Origin: Rhabdornis inornatus
Taxonomy: Eukaryota > Chordata > Aves > Passeriformes > Rhabdornithidae
Reading direction: 5' to 3'
Assembly (NCBI GenBank): GCA_013397075.1
Contig: VWZS01008823.1
Coordinates: 124,001 to 188,000, forward strand
DNA length: 64,000 nt
Position numbers and translations under genes: made by a program. Of the stretch, positions 12,124 through 21,900 are shown in pieces. Under the pieces are notes generated by a model. The model was not told the DNA's origin and searched no databases. It saw only the letters and a list, made by a program, of their open reading frames with translations. Each line of letters opens with the position of its first letter. Position 1 is the first letter of the stretch.

Positions 12124-14030
12124 ATGGGCTCTCAACTTTCTGCACAACAAAGGAGTGTATATTCCCAAGTTCAGGATGTTTTAAATAGTGGAAATGTTGC
12201 AATTTCTAGGAAATAGTTAAAGCAGTTTGTGTGCTGGTTATCTCTTCATTTCCCTCACCTTATGCTGCAAAATGTAGATTCTGTCACTTCCGGGGACAAA
12301 ATCAGCGACACATTGACTCTCAAAGTAGAGCAGGGAGACAAAACAGTATCCAGATTTTTTTCTTTGTTCCTTTTAATGTGAAAAGAATTGATAAAAAGGG
12401 AAATAAAGGGAAAGCCACAGCAAACAACCCCAGTTTCCCCTAACCCTCCTCCCATACCCTCAGCCCCTGAGCTGGACAAGATGCGAAGGCCACCCTAAGC
12501 AACGCAGGAAACCCGGAGCAGCCACAGCTGCCCTGGCCCCCCGCCTCCTGCCCAGCACCCTGACTCTGGCAGTTGTGCACAGACTAACAGAGTGCCTTCC
12601 CTGCATGCCTCTACCACAGTTAGGCGTTCTGTTAATTTTAAAGAAGACCCCACCCACCCACATCTCAGCGACCACATGGCAGGCATCCAAGATGGCGCCG
12701 GCCACATGGCGAGACCTCCATCTTACCTTTCTTCTTGTCCCTGCCTCCAACTCTTTCTGATCCGAAAAATCCCTTCCTTCCCTCAGACATCCCTTCCTCA
12801 GTGTTCCCACCCTGCACAATGTCATCCTGCAACCCTGCCCCCATTTGTTGCAATCCTGGTTCCCACGGTTGCTCCTCCTTCCCTGGCAACTCCACCCCCA
12901 CAGGGGTGGGGGGACGGGGTGCCTCCCTGCTCCCACAAGGTGGGGGGTGGGCTGCCTCCTGGCTCTCATGCAGGAGAGAGCCCACCAGGAGGGTGGGCCC
13001 CTTCCCGGTTCCCACGGTGGTGGGGGCAGAGGGGGGAACCCCAGGAAGGGACCCCAGGTGGGGGGCCCCTGGGGGGAGAAACCCTGGGAATCAAAACCAG
13101 GAAGAGGAAGCCATACCCTCAGCCACCCTGTCATATGTACTGGTAGGAGAAATGGAACTAGAAGCTATCAACCTTTCTCCTACCAAAACAAAAGAGAACT
13201 TTGTAAAACCCAAATGGAGTTTGGCCGAGGCAGTGAGATCATTAAGGGAATGCTGAAAGCTACCCTAACATCCTATGAATTAGTCCCAGCCAACCTCCGA
13301 GATCTCTTCCAGGGTCTCCTAACCCCCTCAGAGTTTGATCTGTGGGAAAGTACTTGGAAGAGATCTCTGAAGGGACTCCTAAAGGAGCTTAAGCAGAGCA
13401 CCCAAGGTGCAACAGATGCAGACGGGAATGACATCATCTATGAACATCTGTGCCGTGAGGTGAAGTGGGCTAACCCTGAGGACCAGGCTTGGGTGTTATC
13501 CAAATTCATTTTAGATAAAGTGTGTGGAGCGGAAGAAAAGGTTTTTAACTGATTACCAATGGTTGAAACTAAAGGTAGCTATATTAATATTAAACAATAT
13601 CCCTCAGAGAGCTTTTTACAGTTTGTTGACCACCTTCGTGCACAGGTGGAGAGGCAAGTGGAAGACCCAGTGGCACAGGCAGAATTAATTAAGGAGATGG
13701 CTCAGAGGAAAGCCAACGAAGCCTGCCACAGGGTTAACTTGGGACTGCCTATCGATCCTGCACCTACACTAGCACAGATGATTGAAGCATGTGTGAAGAA
13801 AGCGGAGCTTCTTCAGTGTACCAGACAAAAGGCTAGGACTGGCAAACCCAAAAACTGCAGCAGCCGTAACAACAGAAGTCAAGAGGAAACAGACATCACC
13901 AGAGCAACTTCCACATGTCATCTGCTTCCAGTGTAGGAAGCCAGGACACTTTGCCAGAGGCCGTCCTCAAAGCCAGCAACACAAAAAGGAAAACCAAAAA
14001 GAGGGAGCAACCAACAAACAAAAAATCTAA
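12124..14030 (+). pseudogene. gag: Proviral gag (matrix, capsid, nucleocapsid), broken
   Basis: Gag forms the virus core. The start reads MGSQLSAQQ, with Gly-2 suited to myristoylation as in retroviral matrix proteins. Matrix continues in this frame to about 12495 but is cut by stops at 12214, 12379 and 12496; a KELIKREI segment near 12382 fits betaretroviral matrix. A Pro/Gly-rich, GC-rich spacer (about 12500-13140) follows, where the coding frame is unclear. Capsid lies one frame over from about 13210: LTPSEFDLWESTWKR is N-terminal-domain-like, and after a stop at 13550 a major-homology-like segment (YPSESFLQFVDHL) appears. A frameshift near 13850 leads to one CCHC zinc knuckle (13923-13964) whose last Cys is Arg. 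The frame closes with TAA at 14028. Confidence 0.88.
13923..13964 (+). other. Nucleocapsid zinc knuckle with its last cysteine changed
   Basis: The codons read C-F-Q-C-R-K-P-G-H-F-A-R-G-R. This matches CX2CX4HX4C of retroviral nucleocapsid, which binds genomic RNA, except that the final zinc ligand is Arg (CGT at 13962-13964). A TGT-to-CGT transition would explain it. I did not find a second knuckle downstream. Confidence 0.85.
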
Positions 14031-14086
14031 GACCCGAGCGCTGACCCGCCCCGTGCCATGATATAAATACAGCAGGCTACACAGGG

Positions 14087-14875
14087 ATGCAAGTCTCTCT
14101 CTTAACAAAAAAGGCGGAGGAAGGGAAGTGGGATAGGGGTCAGCAGAAAAATAAAAATGAAAACTGTAGTAATAAAGTTTGGCAGCCTCATGGGTGTTTC
14201 AGGCTCGTGACTACCAAAGCCTTTCTTTTCAGGTCTACCAGCTGGACAATCATTGGAGTGGACCTGCCGGACAACTCACAGGACATGATGATAAATCATA
14301 CGGTACTGGACAGTAGTGAGTATTTTGTTATTGGGGACACCGCACACATGCTCCTGGAGATTGAGGTGGCTCCCATGACAATCAAGGGAGACATAACTCA
14401 CCTCATTCTCCTGGCGCGCTGCCCTTAGCCACTCGTCTATTTGGCCAAAGGGCAAATCCTCGCCCAGGTCATCCCCATTCCAGCGGAGGTCCCAGTAGAT
14501 GACAAAGCACCTGACATCTACTGGGCAGAAGTGGTTGGTGAGGACAAACCCATTATGAGATGCAACCTAACCCGTGGAACAGACCACCTCCACGTGGAAG
14601 GGTTGCTTGACACGGGGGCAGATGTGACAATCATACCTCAGCGGGTGTTGCCGTCACAGTGGGAATTGCAACCCATGGCTGGCAAAATCCAAGGTGTAAG
14701 AGGGGTCAGATTGGCAAAGATCTCCAAAAGCGTCATACAAATTGAGGAGCCAGACAGAAAATTGGCCAGCGTTTGTCTCTTTGTCACTGACTACAAGTGC
14801 CCTCTGTGGGGGAGAGACACCATGTCCCAGGGCGGGGACAAATTAATTATCCCTAAGGCTGCCCAGGATTTTTAG
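14087..14875 (+). pseudogene. pro: Proviral dUTPase-like region and aspartic protease
   Basis: One frame carries this region, interrupted by TAG at 14426. The second part contains LLDTGADVTII (from 14603), the active-site loop of a retroviral aspartic protease, with the catalytic Asp at 14609-14611 intact. It ends at TAG 14873-14875. A GRDTMSQ segment near the end sits where the conserved G-R-D/N motif of retroviral proteases is expected. The part before the TAG is where betaretroviruses keep a dUTPase. The KGQILAQVIPIP stretch (about 14450) resembles a dUTPase C-terminal motif, but I cannot find a clear dUTPase active site, so that part is tentative. From 14725 the sequence is repeated after the N at 15018. 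Confidence 0.8.
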
Positions 14876-15311
14876 AGATGGTCACTGTGGAGTACCCTAC
14901 CCACAAGTTAATGTGGCTGGATGGCACTCCAGTCTGGGTAAATAAGTAAGGAAAAGTTTCAGGTGCTTGAGGAGCTCATGGAGGAGCAATTGGCTAAAGG
15001 CCACATACAAGAGACAANCAAAAGCGTCATACAAATTGAGGAGCCAGACAGAAAATTGGCCAGCGTTTGTCTCTTTGTCACTGACTACAAGTGCCCTCTG
15101 TGGGGGAGAGACACCATGTCCCAGGGCGGGGACAAATTAATTATCCCTAAGGCTGCCCAGGATTTTTAGAGATGGTCACTGTGGAGTACCCTACCCACAA
15201 GTTAATGTGGCTGGATGGCACTCCAGTCTGGGTAAATAAGTAAGGAAAAGTTTCAGGTGCTTGAGGAGCTCATGGAGGAGCAATTGGCTAAAGGCCACAT
15301 ACAAGAGACAA
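14725..15311. other. Perfect 293-bp direct repeat around a single N (likely assembly artefact)
   Basis: Bases 14725-15017 equal 15019-15311 at every position I compared, with one N (15018) between. The block covers the end of protease and the start of reverse transcriptase, so the assembled provirus seems to contain two protease tails. The pattern is the same as at 10948 and points to unmerged contig ends. With one copy removed, the protease-to-pol junction is ordinary. Confidence 0.88.
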
Positions 15312-16240
15312 GCAGCCCTTGGAATTTCCCAGTCTTCATGATTAAGAAGCCAGGGAAGGATAAGTGGCAGCTCCTCCATGACCTCTGGGAAATAAACAAA
15401 GTAATCGAGGACATGAGGTCACTCCAGCCTGGGATGCCTTCCCAATGATGCCCCCCCGAAATTGGCGATTGGCTGTCCTGGGCATCAAGGGCTGTTTCTT
15501 CCAAATTCCCCTACACCCAGAAGATGCCCCATGGTTTTCCTTCTTAGTTCCTACCATCAATCGAGAAGCCCCAGTGAAGCGCTACCACTGGAAAGTATTG
15601 CCGCAGGGCATGAAGTGTGGTCCTTCCATCTGCCAGTGGTACCTGGCCTCGTTGCTGTCCCTGATGCGCACCCAAAAAAGGGAAGCTGTCATCCTCCACT
15701 ACATTGATGATGTGCTTGTGTGCACCCCCGATGGCTCTATACTCCAACACACTTGACCTAGTGGTTAAAGTTTTAACCTCTGCTGGATTCCAACTGCAGG
15801 AAGACAAAGTCCAAAGGATGCTACCTTGGAAGTACCTGGGCTTGGAAATCACTGCGCAGACTGTTGTTCCGCAGAAATTGGAAATCGTTAGTGATCCCAA
15901 AACCCTAGGAGATCTCCATTCCTCGTGCGGGTCTTTGAACTGTGTCAGGCCCTGGTTGGGCCTCACCAATGAGGACCTAGGCCTCCTCCTCAATTTATTG
16001 AAAGGGAAGAGAGAGCTGGTTTCTCCCAGGGAACTGACCCCAGAGGCAAAAAAAGCAATCCAAAAAGCACAGAGTGCTTTGGCTGAGAGGCAGGCTCATC
16101 TTTGTCAGCCTGAGCTGCCTTTCAAATTTACTGTCCTGGGAAAGCTGCCACGCTTGCGTGGTTTGATATTCCAATGGATCAAAAGGCAGAAAGATCCACT
16201 CTTAATCATACAGTGGGTTTTCCTCTCCCATCAATGATCC
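14905..16240 (+). pseudogene. pol: Proviral reverse transcriptase, broken
   Basis: This was an RNA-dependent DNA polymerase that copies the viral genome. Recognisable pieces are a start segment (MWLDGTPVWVNK, one frame back from protease, as expected for a pro-pol frameshift), the fingers (SPWNFPVFMIKKPGKDKW, about 15314), motif A, a motif B region (LPQGMKCGPSICQWY, about 15597), and motif C YIDD at 15700-15711. The thumb follows to about 16237. Breaks are stops just before 15245, a frame change near 15440, another near 15745 and a stop at 16235. At motif A the catalytic Asp position reads Gly (GGC, 15481-15483), so the enzyme would be dead even with an open frame. The 293-bp artefact duplicates its first part. 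Confidence 0.9.
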
Positions 16241-16950
16241 AAGACCATCACCAAGCCACAAGAGCTGATGGCTCAGCTGATCAGGAAAGCCAGGATAAGA
16301 CTGTGTGAGCTGGCTGGTTGTGACTTTGTGTCTATTTACCTCCCGGTCAAACTTTCTGAGGAGGAGAAGAACTCTCCCGAGAAGTTGACCAGAGATGTTT
16401 GAGCACCTGCTCTAGAGCAATGCCAACCTCCAGTTATCTCTGGACAGCTACAGTGGACAAATAGTCCACGCCTTGTCATACAAGCTGTTTAATGAGGGAT
16501 TCCACCTCATTCCTCATGAGAAAAGGAGCCATAGGCCGCTCAAAGCTCTCACAATATTCACTGACGCATCTGAGGCATCCCACAGGTCAGTGATGACTTG
16601 GAGAAGTCCCCAGACTCAGCATTGGGAAGCTAATGTTAGGTTTGTGGAGGGGTTGCCCCAGGTCACCAAACTGGCCACAGTCATGAGAGCCTTTGAGAAA
16701 TTCTCGGAGCCAATTAATTTGGTAACTGACTCAGCCTATGTGGCGGGGGTAGTGTCCAGAGCGGAGCAGGCAGTTCTCAAAGACATTGAGAACGAGCATC
16801 TCTTCAGATTGCTCTCAAAATGAATTTATTTAGTTTCACATCAAGAGCATGTGTTCTGTGTGATGCATGTGAGGTCACATACCGATATGCAAGGCGAAAT
16901 CGCAGAAGGGAATTGTAAAGCAGACTCCCTTGCTGCCCCAGATGAAAAGG
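16241..16950 (+). pseudogene. pol: Proviral connection and RNase H domain, broken
   Basis: The connection segment (about 16241-16520) is readable in pieces (e.g. KPQELMAQLIRKARIRLCEL) with several stops. RNase H, which degrades the RNA strand during reverse transcription, begins near 16540. The first catalytic Asp (TDAS, 16563-16565) and a second (TDSAY, 16728-16730) are present, and the late His...Asp motif (RSHTD ... NCKADSLA, about 16872-16935) is visible. The catalytic Glu position reads Lys (AAA, 16668-16670). A TGA at 16824 interrupts the frame. Confidence 0.87.
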
Positions 16951-17853
16951 CACGCCTCCCAGACATGTTCCAACAGGCAAAGCTGAGTCACCAGCAATAC
17001 CATCAGAATGTGCCAGGTCTGATCCGTCAGTTCCAACTAACACGGAGTCAAGCCCAGGCCATTGTGGCTACCTGTCCCAGTTGCCAGCTCAGGCCATGCC
17101 ATCGCTGGGTGTTGGGGTTAACCCTCGAGACCTTGGGAGCTGGGAAGTGCGGCAGACAGACATTACACACATTCCCAGTTACGGCTGCCTTAAGTTTGTA
17201 CACGTAAGCATTGACACGTATTCACGTGCGGTCTGTGCCTCTGCCCATGCAGGAGAAAGGGCTGTGCATGCCAAACAACACCTAGTGCAAGCCTTTTCAC
17301 TGCTGGGGATCCCTAGGGAAATTAAGACCCACAACGGCCCAGTGTATGCATCCAAGGAATTCCTAGAGTTTGTCCAGCAGTGGGGAGTGGAACATATAAC
17401 TGGCATCCCCCACTCCCCCACAGGCCAAGGTGTGATTGAACGTGCCCACCAGCTGCTCAAGCAAGTCCTGGATAGACAGAGTGGTTCAACAGTGTGGATG
17501 TCACCACAACAAAAGCTCTGCAAAGCCATGTTTACCATTAATTTTCTTAATTGTTCATTTGAAAATATGAGTCCTCTGGTGGTATGTCACTTTAACAGCA
17601 GCGATCAGTTTAAGTTGTCCCAGCATCCACCAGTCCTAATTAAGGACCCAGAAACTCGGGAGACCAACGGGCCTTAAGAACTCGTTACCTGGGGGCATGC
17701 ATATCCACTCCCTCAGGCCTGCGTTGGATACCCCAAAAGTGGGTAAAACCTTTCATCCCCAGAAATCCAGCTCCAACAGAAGGGGATGAAAAGCAAGTAA
17801 CAGTTGCTTCAAAAAGAAGACACGGCCGGAAAGAGGAGAGAAAACCTTCCTAA
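16951..17853 (+). pseudogene. pol: Proviral integrase, broken
   Basis: Integrase inserts viral DNA into the host genome. The N-terminal zinc domain is intact as HX3H (16989-17003) and CX2C (17073-17084). A frameshift near 17085-17100 leads into the catalytic core, where the first Asp (17159-17161) and the Glu (17438-17440) remain. The second Asp position is His (CAC, 17330-17332, in KTHNGPVYAS). The spacing from that residue to Glu is exactly X35, the DDX35E spacing of retroviral integrases. A stop at about 17675 precedes a C-terminal piece in another frame (RWIPQKWVKPF), typical of the integrase DNA-binding tail, which ends with TAA at 17851-17853. Confidence 0.9.
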
Positions 17854-17952
17854 AATATGATTACATTTCGGCAGACACACTAACTTTTAATATGCTTTAA
17901 AAAATGTTTGGTTTTGTTTTTAGAAAAAACCTACCTCCCACCCAACCTCGCG

Positions 17953-18566
17953 ATGAGCCCTATCCAATTTGTCATCCTGTTCACGCTGAGCAGTCTGACA
18001 GCTGCATGGATCGTCCCTCAGCCACGCCAAAACATCTGGGTGACCCTGGCACAGACGCTCCACCTGTCCACTGCAGCAGCAAGAGACCCTATGTCTACCT
18101 GCCTGGTAGAGATTAAGAGGAAATTACCAGGCAGGCCACACTCCAAAATTGTGCAGCCATAGACTTCCTTCTGCTGTTGCATGGACACGAGTGCCAGGAA
18201 TTTGAAGGACTTTGTTGCCTGAATTTAACCTCAAAGGCTCCCAACATCCACGCAGCCCTCTGAGAAATTAAAAGCATGATTGGACAAGTGAAGCAAGAAT
18301 CCGAAGACTGGTTCAGTGGACTGTTCAAAGGCTGGGGACTCTCAAGGTGGTGAACTCCAATAGTTAAAACAATTCTATTGTCTCTTGTTATTCTTTTCTT
18401 AATAGTGTTGGCGTTCGGAGTTCTATGGCGCTTGATTTTTAAAGCCATTAACAGTATAATCCAGACTACCTCAGAAGTCAACCACACAGAGATGACAGAC
18501 CAAAAGCAGCCTAACTGGCCCACAAATCATAAGTGGTGGACAAATACATATTCTGAATCAGAATAA
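17953..18566 (+). pseudogene. env: Proviral env, internally deleted, with CX6CC transmembrane subunit
   Basis: Env mediates attachment and membrane fusion. The chosen ATG (17953) opens a hydrophobic signal peptide (MSPIQFVILFTLSSLTAA) and about 50 residues of surface-subunit start; an upstream in-frame ATG at 17908 lacks that shape. Near 18107-18137 the reading jumps, with a frame change, straight into the transmembrane subunit. Almost all of the surface subunit, the cleavage site and the fusion peptide are therefore missing. The remaining part has a CX6CC motif (18192-18218), stops at 18261 and 18351, a membrane span (about 18363-18430, rich in Leu/Val/Ile) and a short tail. CX6CC is the mark of gamma-, alpha- and type-D betaretrovirus envelopes. 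No fusion function is possible from this locus. Confidence 0.85.
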
Positions 18567-18597
18567 GTCTGATGCCTTTCTTTTAACTTTATTTAAC

Positions 18598-18611
18598 AAA
18601 AAAGGGGGAGA
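18598..18611 (+). promoter_or_regulatory. Polypurine tract
   Basis: AAAAAAGGGGGAGA lies directly before the TG of the 3' LTR. This is the standard site where plus-strand DNA synthesis starts in retroviruses. Confidence 0.93.
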
Positions 18612-18966
18612 TGTTGTATTGCACTGTTTGCTTCGTAAGTTGCACTGTTCATAGTTGTTATGGTATCGTCCGTTCTCCCCTATCAGTCTGTGACATGGTC
18701 GAATCCCTCCTTTCGCCCCTGTCGGCGGCGTCCCATTGGTTGTGGGTCTATTCCTCTCCTCCCCTTTCCCTGAGTTTAAAAATGCCCGCCATCTTCTCTC
18801 TTGCTTTCTTTTTCCTCTCACCATGTGGATGCTGTGGACCATTTTTCCCATGGGAGAAAAGAGCCTCCTTTGGTCTTTTGTAGAGTATTGTCCTTGACAG
18901 AGTATTCTCCATCCCCCACGGTCCAGAGCTAGCCGAGAGGACCCAGGGAGAAGAGGAATGTCATCA
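18612..18966 (+). repeat. 3' LTR of the provirus, poly(A) signal deleted
   Basis: About 355 bp from TGTTGTATTGC to GTCATCA. It aligns with the 5' LTR along its length, with an estimated 8% substitutions and several indels. The TTTAAAAATG box is kept. The 10-bp ACAATAAACT of the 5' LTR is missing here (GATGCT joins directly to GTGGACC near 18829), so this LTR has no AATAAA. Short CT repeats at the junction suggest slippage. Confidence 0.92.
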
Positions 18967-18972
18967 AATGTA

Positions 18973-21900
18973 AACAAAGGAACATATATAGAAAGATTAA
19001 AAGCTCAAAATATGTTACTTTTGTATTGCAGTACTATTTTCCAACAGAGAACACACAGAAATGGGTTTACAAAGCTCCTAGGAAATATTTATAAAACACA
19101 CACATACAGGATATTTAGATTTTGATGCACAAATATAGTTTCAATGCATCTACATACTGCATGTGCCATAAAAAATACCTTTCTTCTGCTTTGACTGCAG
19201 AAACATCGTATTTTGCCAAAAATTAAATACCCTCATTCTTTCACTTCTATGTTATTGATCAAATAAATGAAGGTGCTCACTGCTCCTTTTGAAGAACAAT
19301 AGTAGTGACCACAGTAATATTTCCAGAGGCTTTGAACAGAAGTGGACAGATCTGGGGCTTTGAAACATATTCACTTTGTGTGCCTCAGTTCCCCCCTGCC
19401 ATGAAGGATGATACAGGTGCTTTTTTAAATACAAGATTTACTACCCACAAAAAATTAAATATATGAAAACCTCTCTGGAAATACAGTTCTTGAAATTGAC
19501 TTCTAAGTCTCATGTACTAATAATTTTGTTTGACTCTTTTAGTTCATATTTTTTACTACATCATAGAAATCCTAATGGAATGGCATTTTGCTCCTGAAGT
19601 GGCCTATGCCACTTCATCCGAAGACCCCATTGTTTAATTTTGTTTCATCTTCTCTGCCTCCTGGTGTATTCCCTTGGATTCAAAAGGCAAACTATCAGCC
19701 CTAGCTGATATCTTAATCATAGGGTCTCAATGTCCCTCTCAACTCAAGTGCCTATGAGCTGTTCTCTTTCAAATGCAACACAGGAGGTGTGAAAGAAATA
19801 CCCCATCTGTGGTATCTTTGTGCTACAAAACCACTTGACAAACACTCTTCTTAAAAACCTGAAAGCTACATCTCCTTCCCTTCAAGAAAATGGTGGAACT
19901 GGACAGAAAGCTGTAAAGCTCTTCAATGCAGCGGAACACAGATACCATAGGAATACAGAGAGAATAAAAGTTTTACACATTTTACTTTTTTTTTTCCTAG
20001 TGAGCTATGACACCTACACTTTCTCACCTATCTTTCCTCTTACCCAGAAAATTACTCACTATGTAGACACACACATGTAATCACAGTAATTATCTTCAAA
20101 AACTGAATAGATGTCCTTGAAATGGAGAGCTTTCATCTTTGTTTCATTAAACTAGGACTTTAGATAAGCAACTTCATATACCTTTTAATTTTCTTTAGGC
20201 AAACTCTACTCCTTTGCCAAAGTTTTCTATAGACAACAAAGCTGTGATGAAGCAGGCAAAGAATTATGAGTGACTTTTGCTTTCTGAGTTTTTGTGTTAT
20301 TATGAAAAGCCTCAGAGGCATTTCTGGGAAGGAATGAAAGAGCAAACAACAACAATAAAAATTATAATGTCATTAAGAATGCCTGAAATGACATTGTCAA
20401 TGTTAAGGAAATGTCTGTGTTTGTAACATCTCATCATTTAAGACTACCACTGACAAATTGCAATAACTAAATGGCACTGCAGATGCAGCACTTGCCAGCT
20501 ACTCTGTGCACAAACTTTGACCCAAGGGAATTGGTTTGGACACCATAGATTGAATTAGGCAGACAGAAACTATTGTGTACCCATGAATAAATCTTTGTAA
20601 TAGAGACTTTACATTGATCTTTTTTACACATGCAAGAATTCAAGTTATGCTACATTGTCACAAAACAAATTATAGTGAATGTCTTGGAGAATTTATCAAT
20701 TGATATGATTGATTTTTTAAGAAGTACTTCTGAGATGCATGTTTGTGCATCTTAGTTAATACCAGTCATCAAAGAGCACGTTAGAAACCATTCTGATTTC
20801 ACTCTTTGCATTTTGCTCTATATGCAAAGAAAGTAGAGCCCTACATGGAGAATACTGTGATGACAGTGCAGAATTCCAAACATTTTGCATTTGCTGTTCT
20901 AGTGAATCTGTTTGTATCTGACTGTGTTTTTCGGTGCCTGATGTTTTATGTCACCACCTTTTTGCGTTTCTTCTGCAAAAGGTCTATTTCAATCTTGCAG
21001 CCCTTCACCTTGCAAGGAAAGAAAACAGATTAGCAGATGTAGAGTGCCCCCCAGTTCACAAAACTCTATAGATGTACATTACTGTTAATAAATAAAATCC
21101 TTACTGTTGTGCTGCCACTACAGGAAATAAGCAGGGGCACAAGGTAGCAAAAGGCAGCAGAAGGGTTAGAAATATATGGCAATAGATAAAAGGACACAAT
21201 TTTCTTGGAGAATAAAAAACGTGTCTCTGTGTGATCTATCTGTCCCTCCTGCTGTCACCACAAGCTGACCCCTATGCTTATTTTTCATGGTGAATATGCC
21301 CCAGCTAGGTTGATGCAATACTTCCTTCTGTCTGCAGGGCTCCCACTGAAAATTACCTACCAAAACCAACTCAAAACAGCAGAAATATTTTCAAAACCAG
21401 CTGAGACAAAATGTGAGTTAGGAAGCAGGCAACCCGGTTTTCAGCTAGATACAGAATACAGAGGGTTGAAAGATGTATAAAACAGTTTTCATCACTTTTG
21501 AGGTTAAAATTTTTGGTTACTATATATTAATTATAAGATGAGGGGGAAAAAAATACCAAAACTCAACCTCTTCTCATTGCTGTGCTGTATAAATGTTGTG
21601 GGGAAATTGCTGCTGAAAGAAGAAAGCTACGGGCTAGGCAGACTGCCTTGTGGGAAGCCATACCCTGCATAGTCCATGTCCAGAGAAGTCGGTATTTCCT
21701 TTTTTAAATCTCATTCTTGCTGCTCTTAATATAGAAATAAAAGGTTCAAGCAGTATCTCAGACCATTTGTCATGGCTCACTCACAGGTGATCTGTTTGCC
21801 TTTACTATCTCCAGGCTATTTATTTCTGCCTTCAGCAGAAACTTTGAGGGTCTCTGGTAGTTTTTTAAGGAGAGAACTCGAGAGTTCCTATTAAGCCTGA

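Larger units (their letters stand above)
10557..18966 (+). mobile_element. Endogenous retrovirus, betaretrovirus-like (class II), near full length, inactive
   Basis: The provirus runs from TGTTGTATTG to ...TCATCA and is flanked by a perfect 6-bp duplication AATGTA (10551-10556 and 18967-18972); six bases is the size typical of class II elements. Order is LTR, Lys-type primer site, leader, gag, dUTPase-like/pro, pol, env, polypurine tract, LTR. The two LTRs differ at roughly 28 of about 340 aligned bases plus several indels (my count by eye, about 8%), so the insertion is old. All genes carry stops or frameshifts, and catalytic positions are lost in reverse transcriptase, RNase H and integrase. 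As assembled it is 8410 bp; two apparent assembly duplications (about 650 bp) inflate this. The inserted direction is plus. Confidence 0.95.

Noticed and set aside
14863..14880. Slippery heptamer ATTTTTA at the protease end as a pro-pol frameshift site
   Set aside because: The heptamer is out of register with the protease frame as read here, so it would not act as a standard -1 site.
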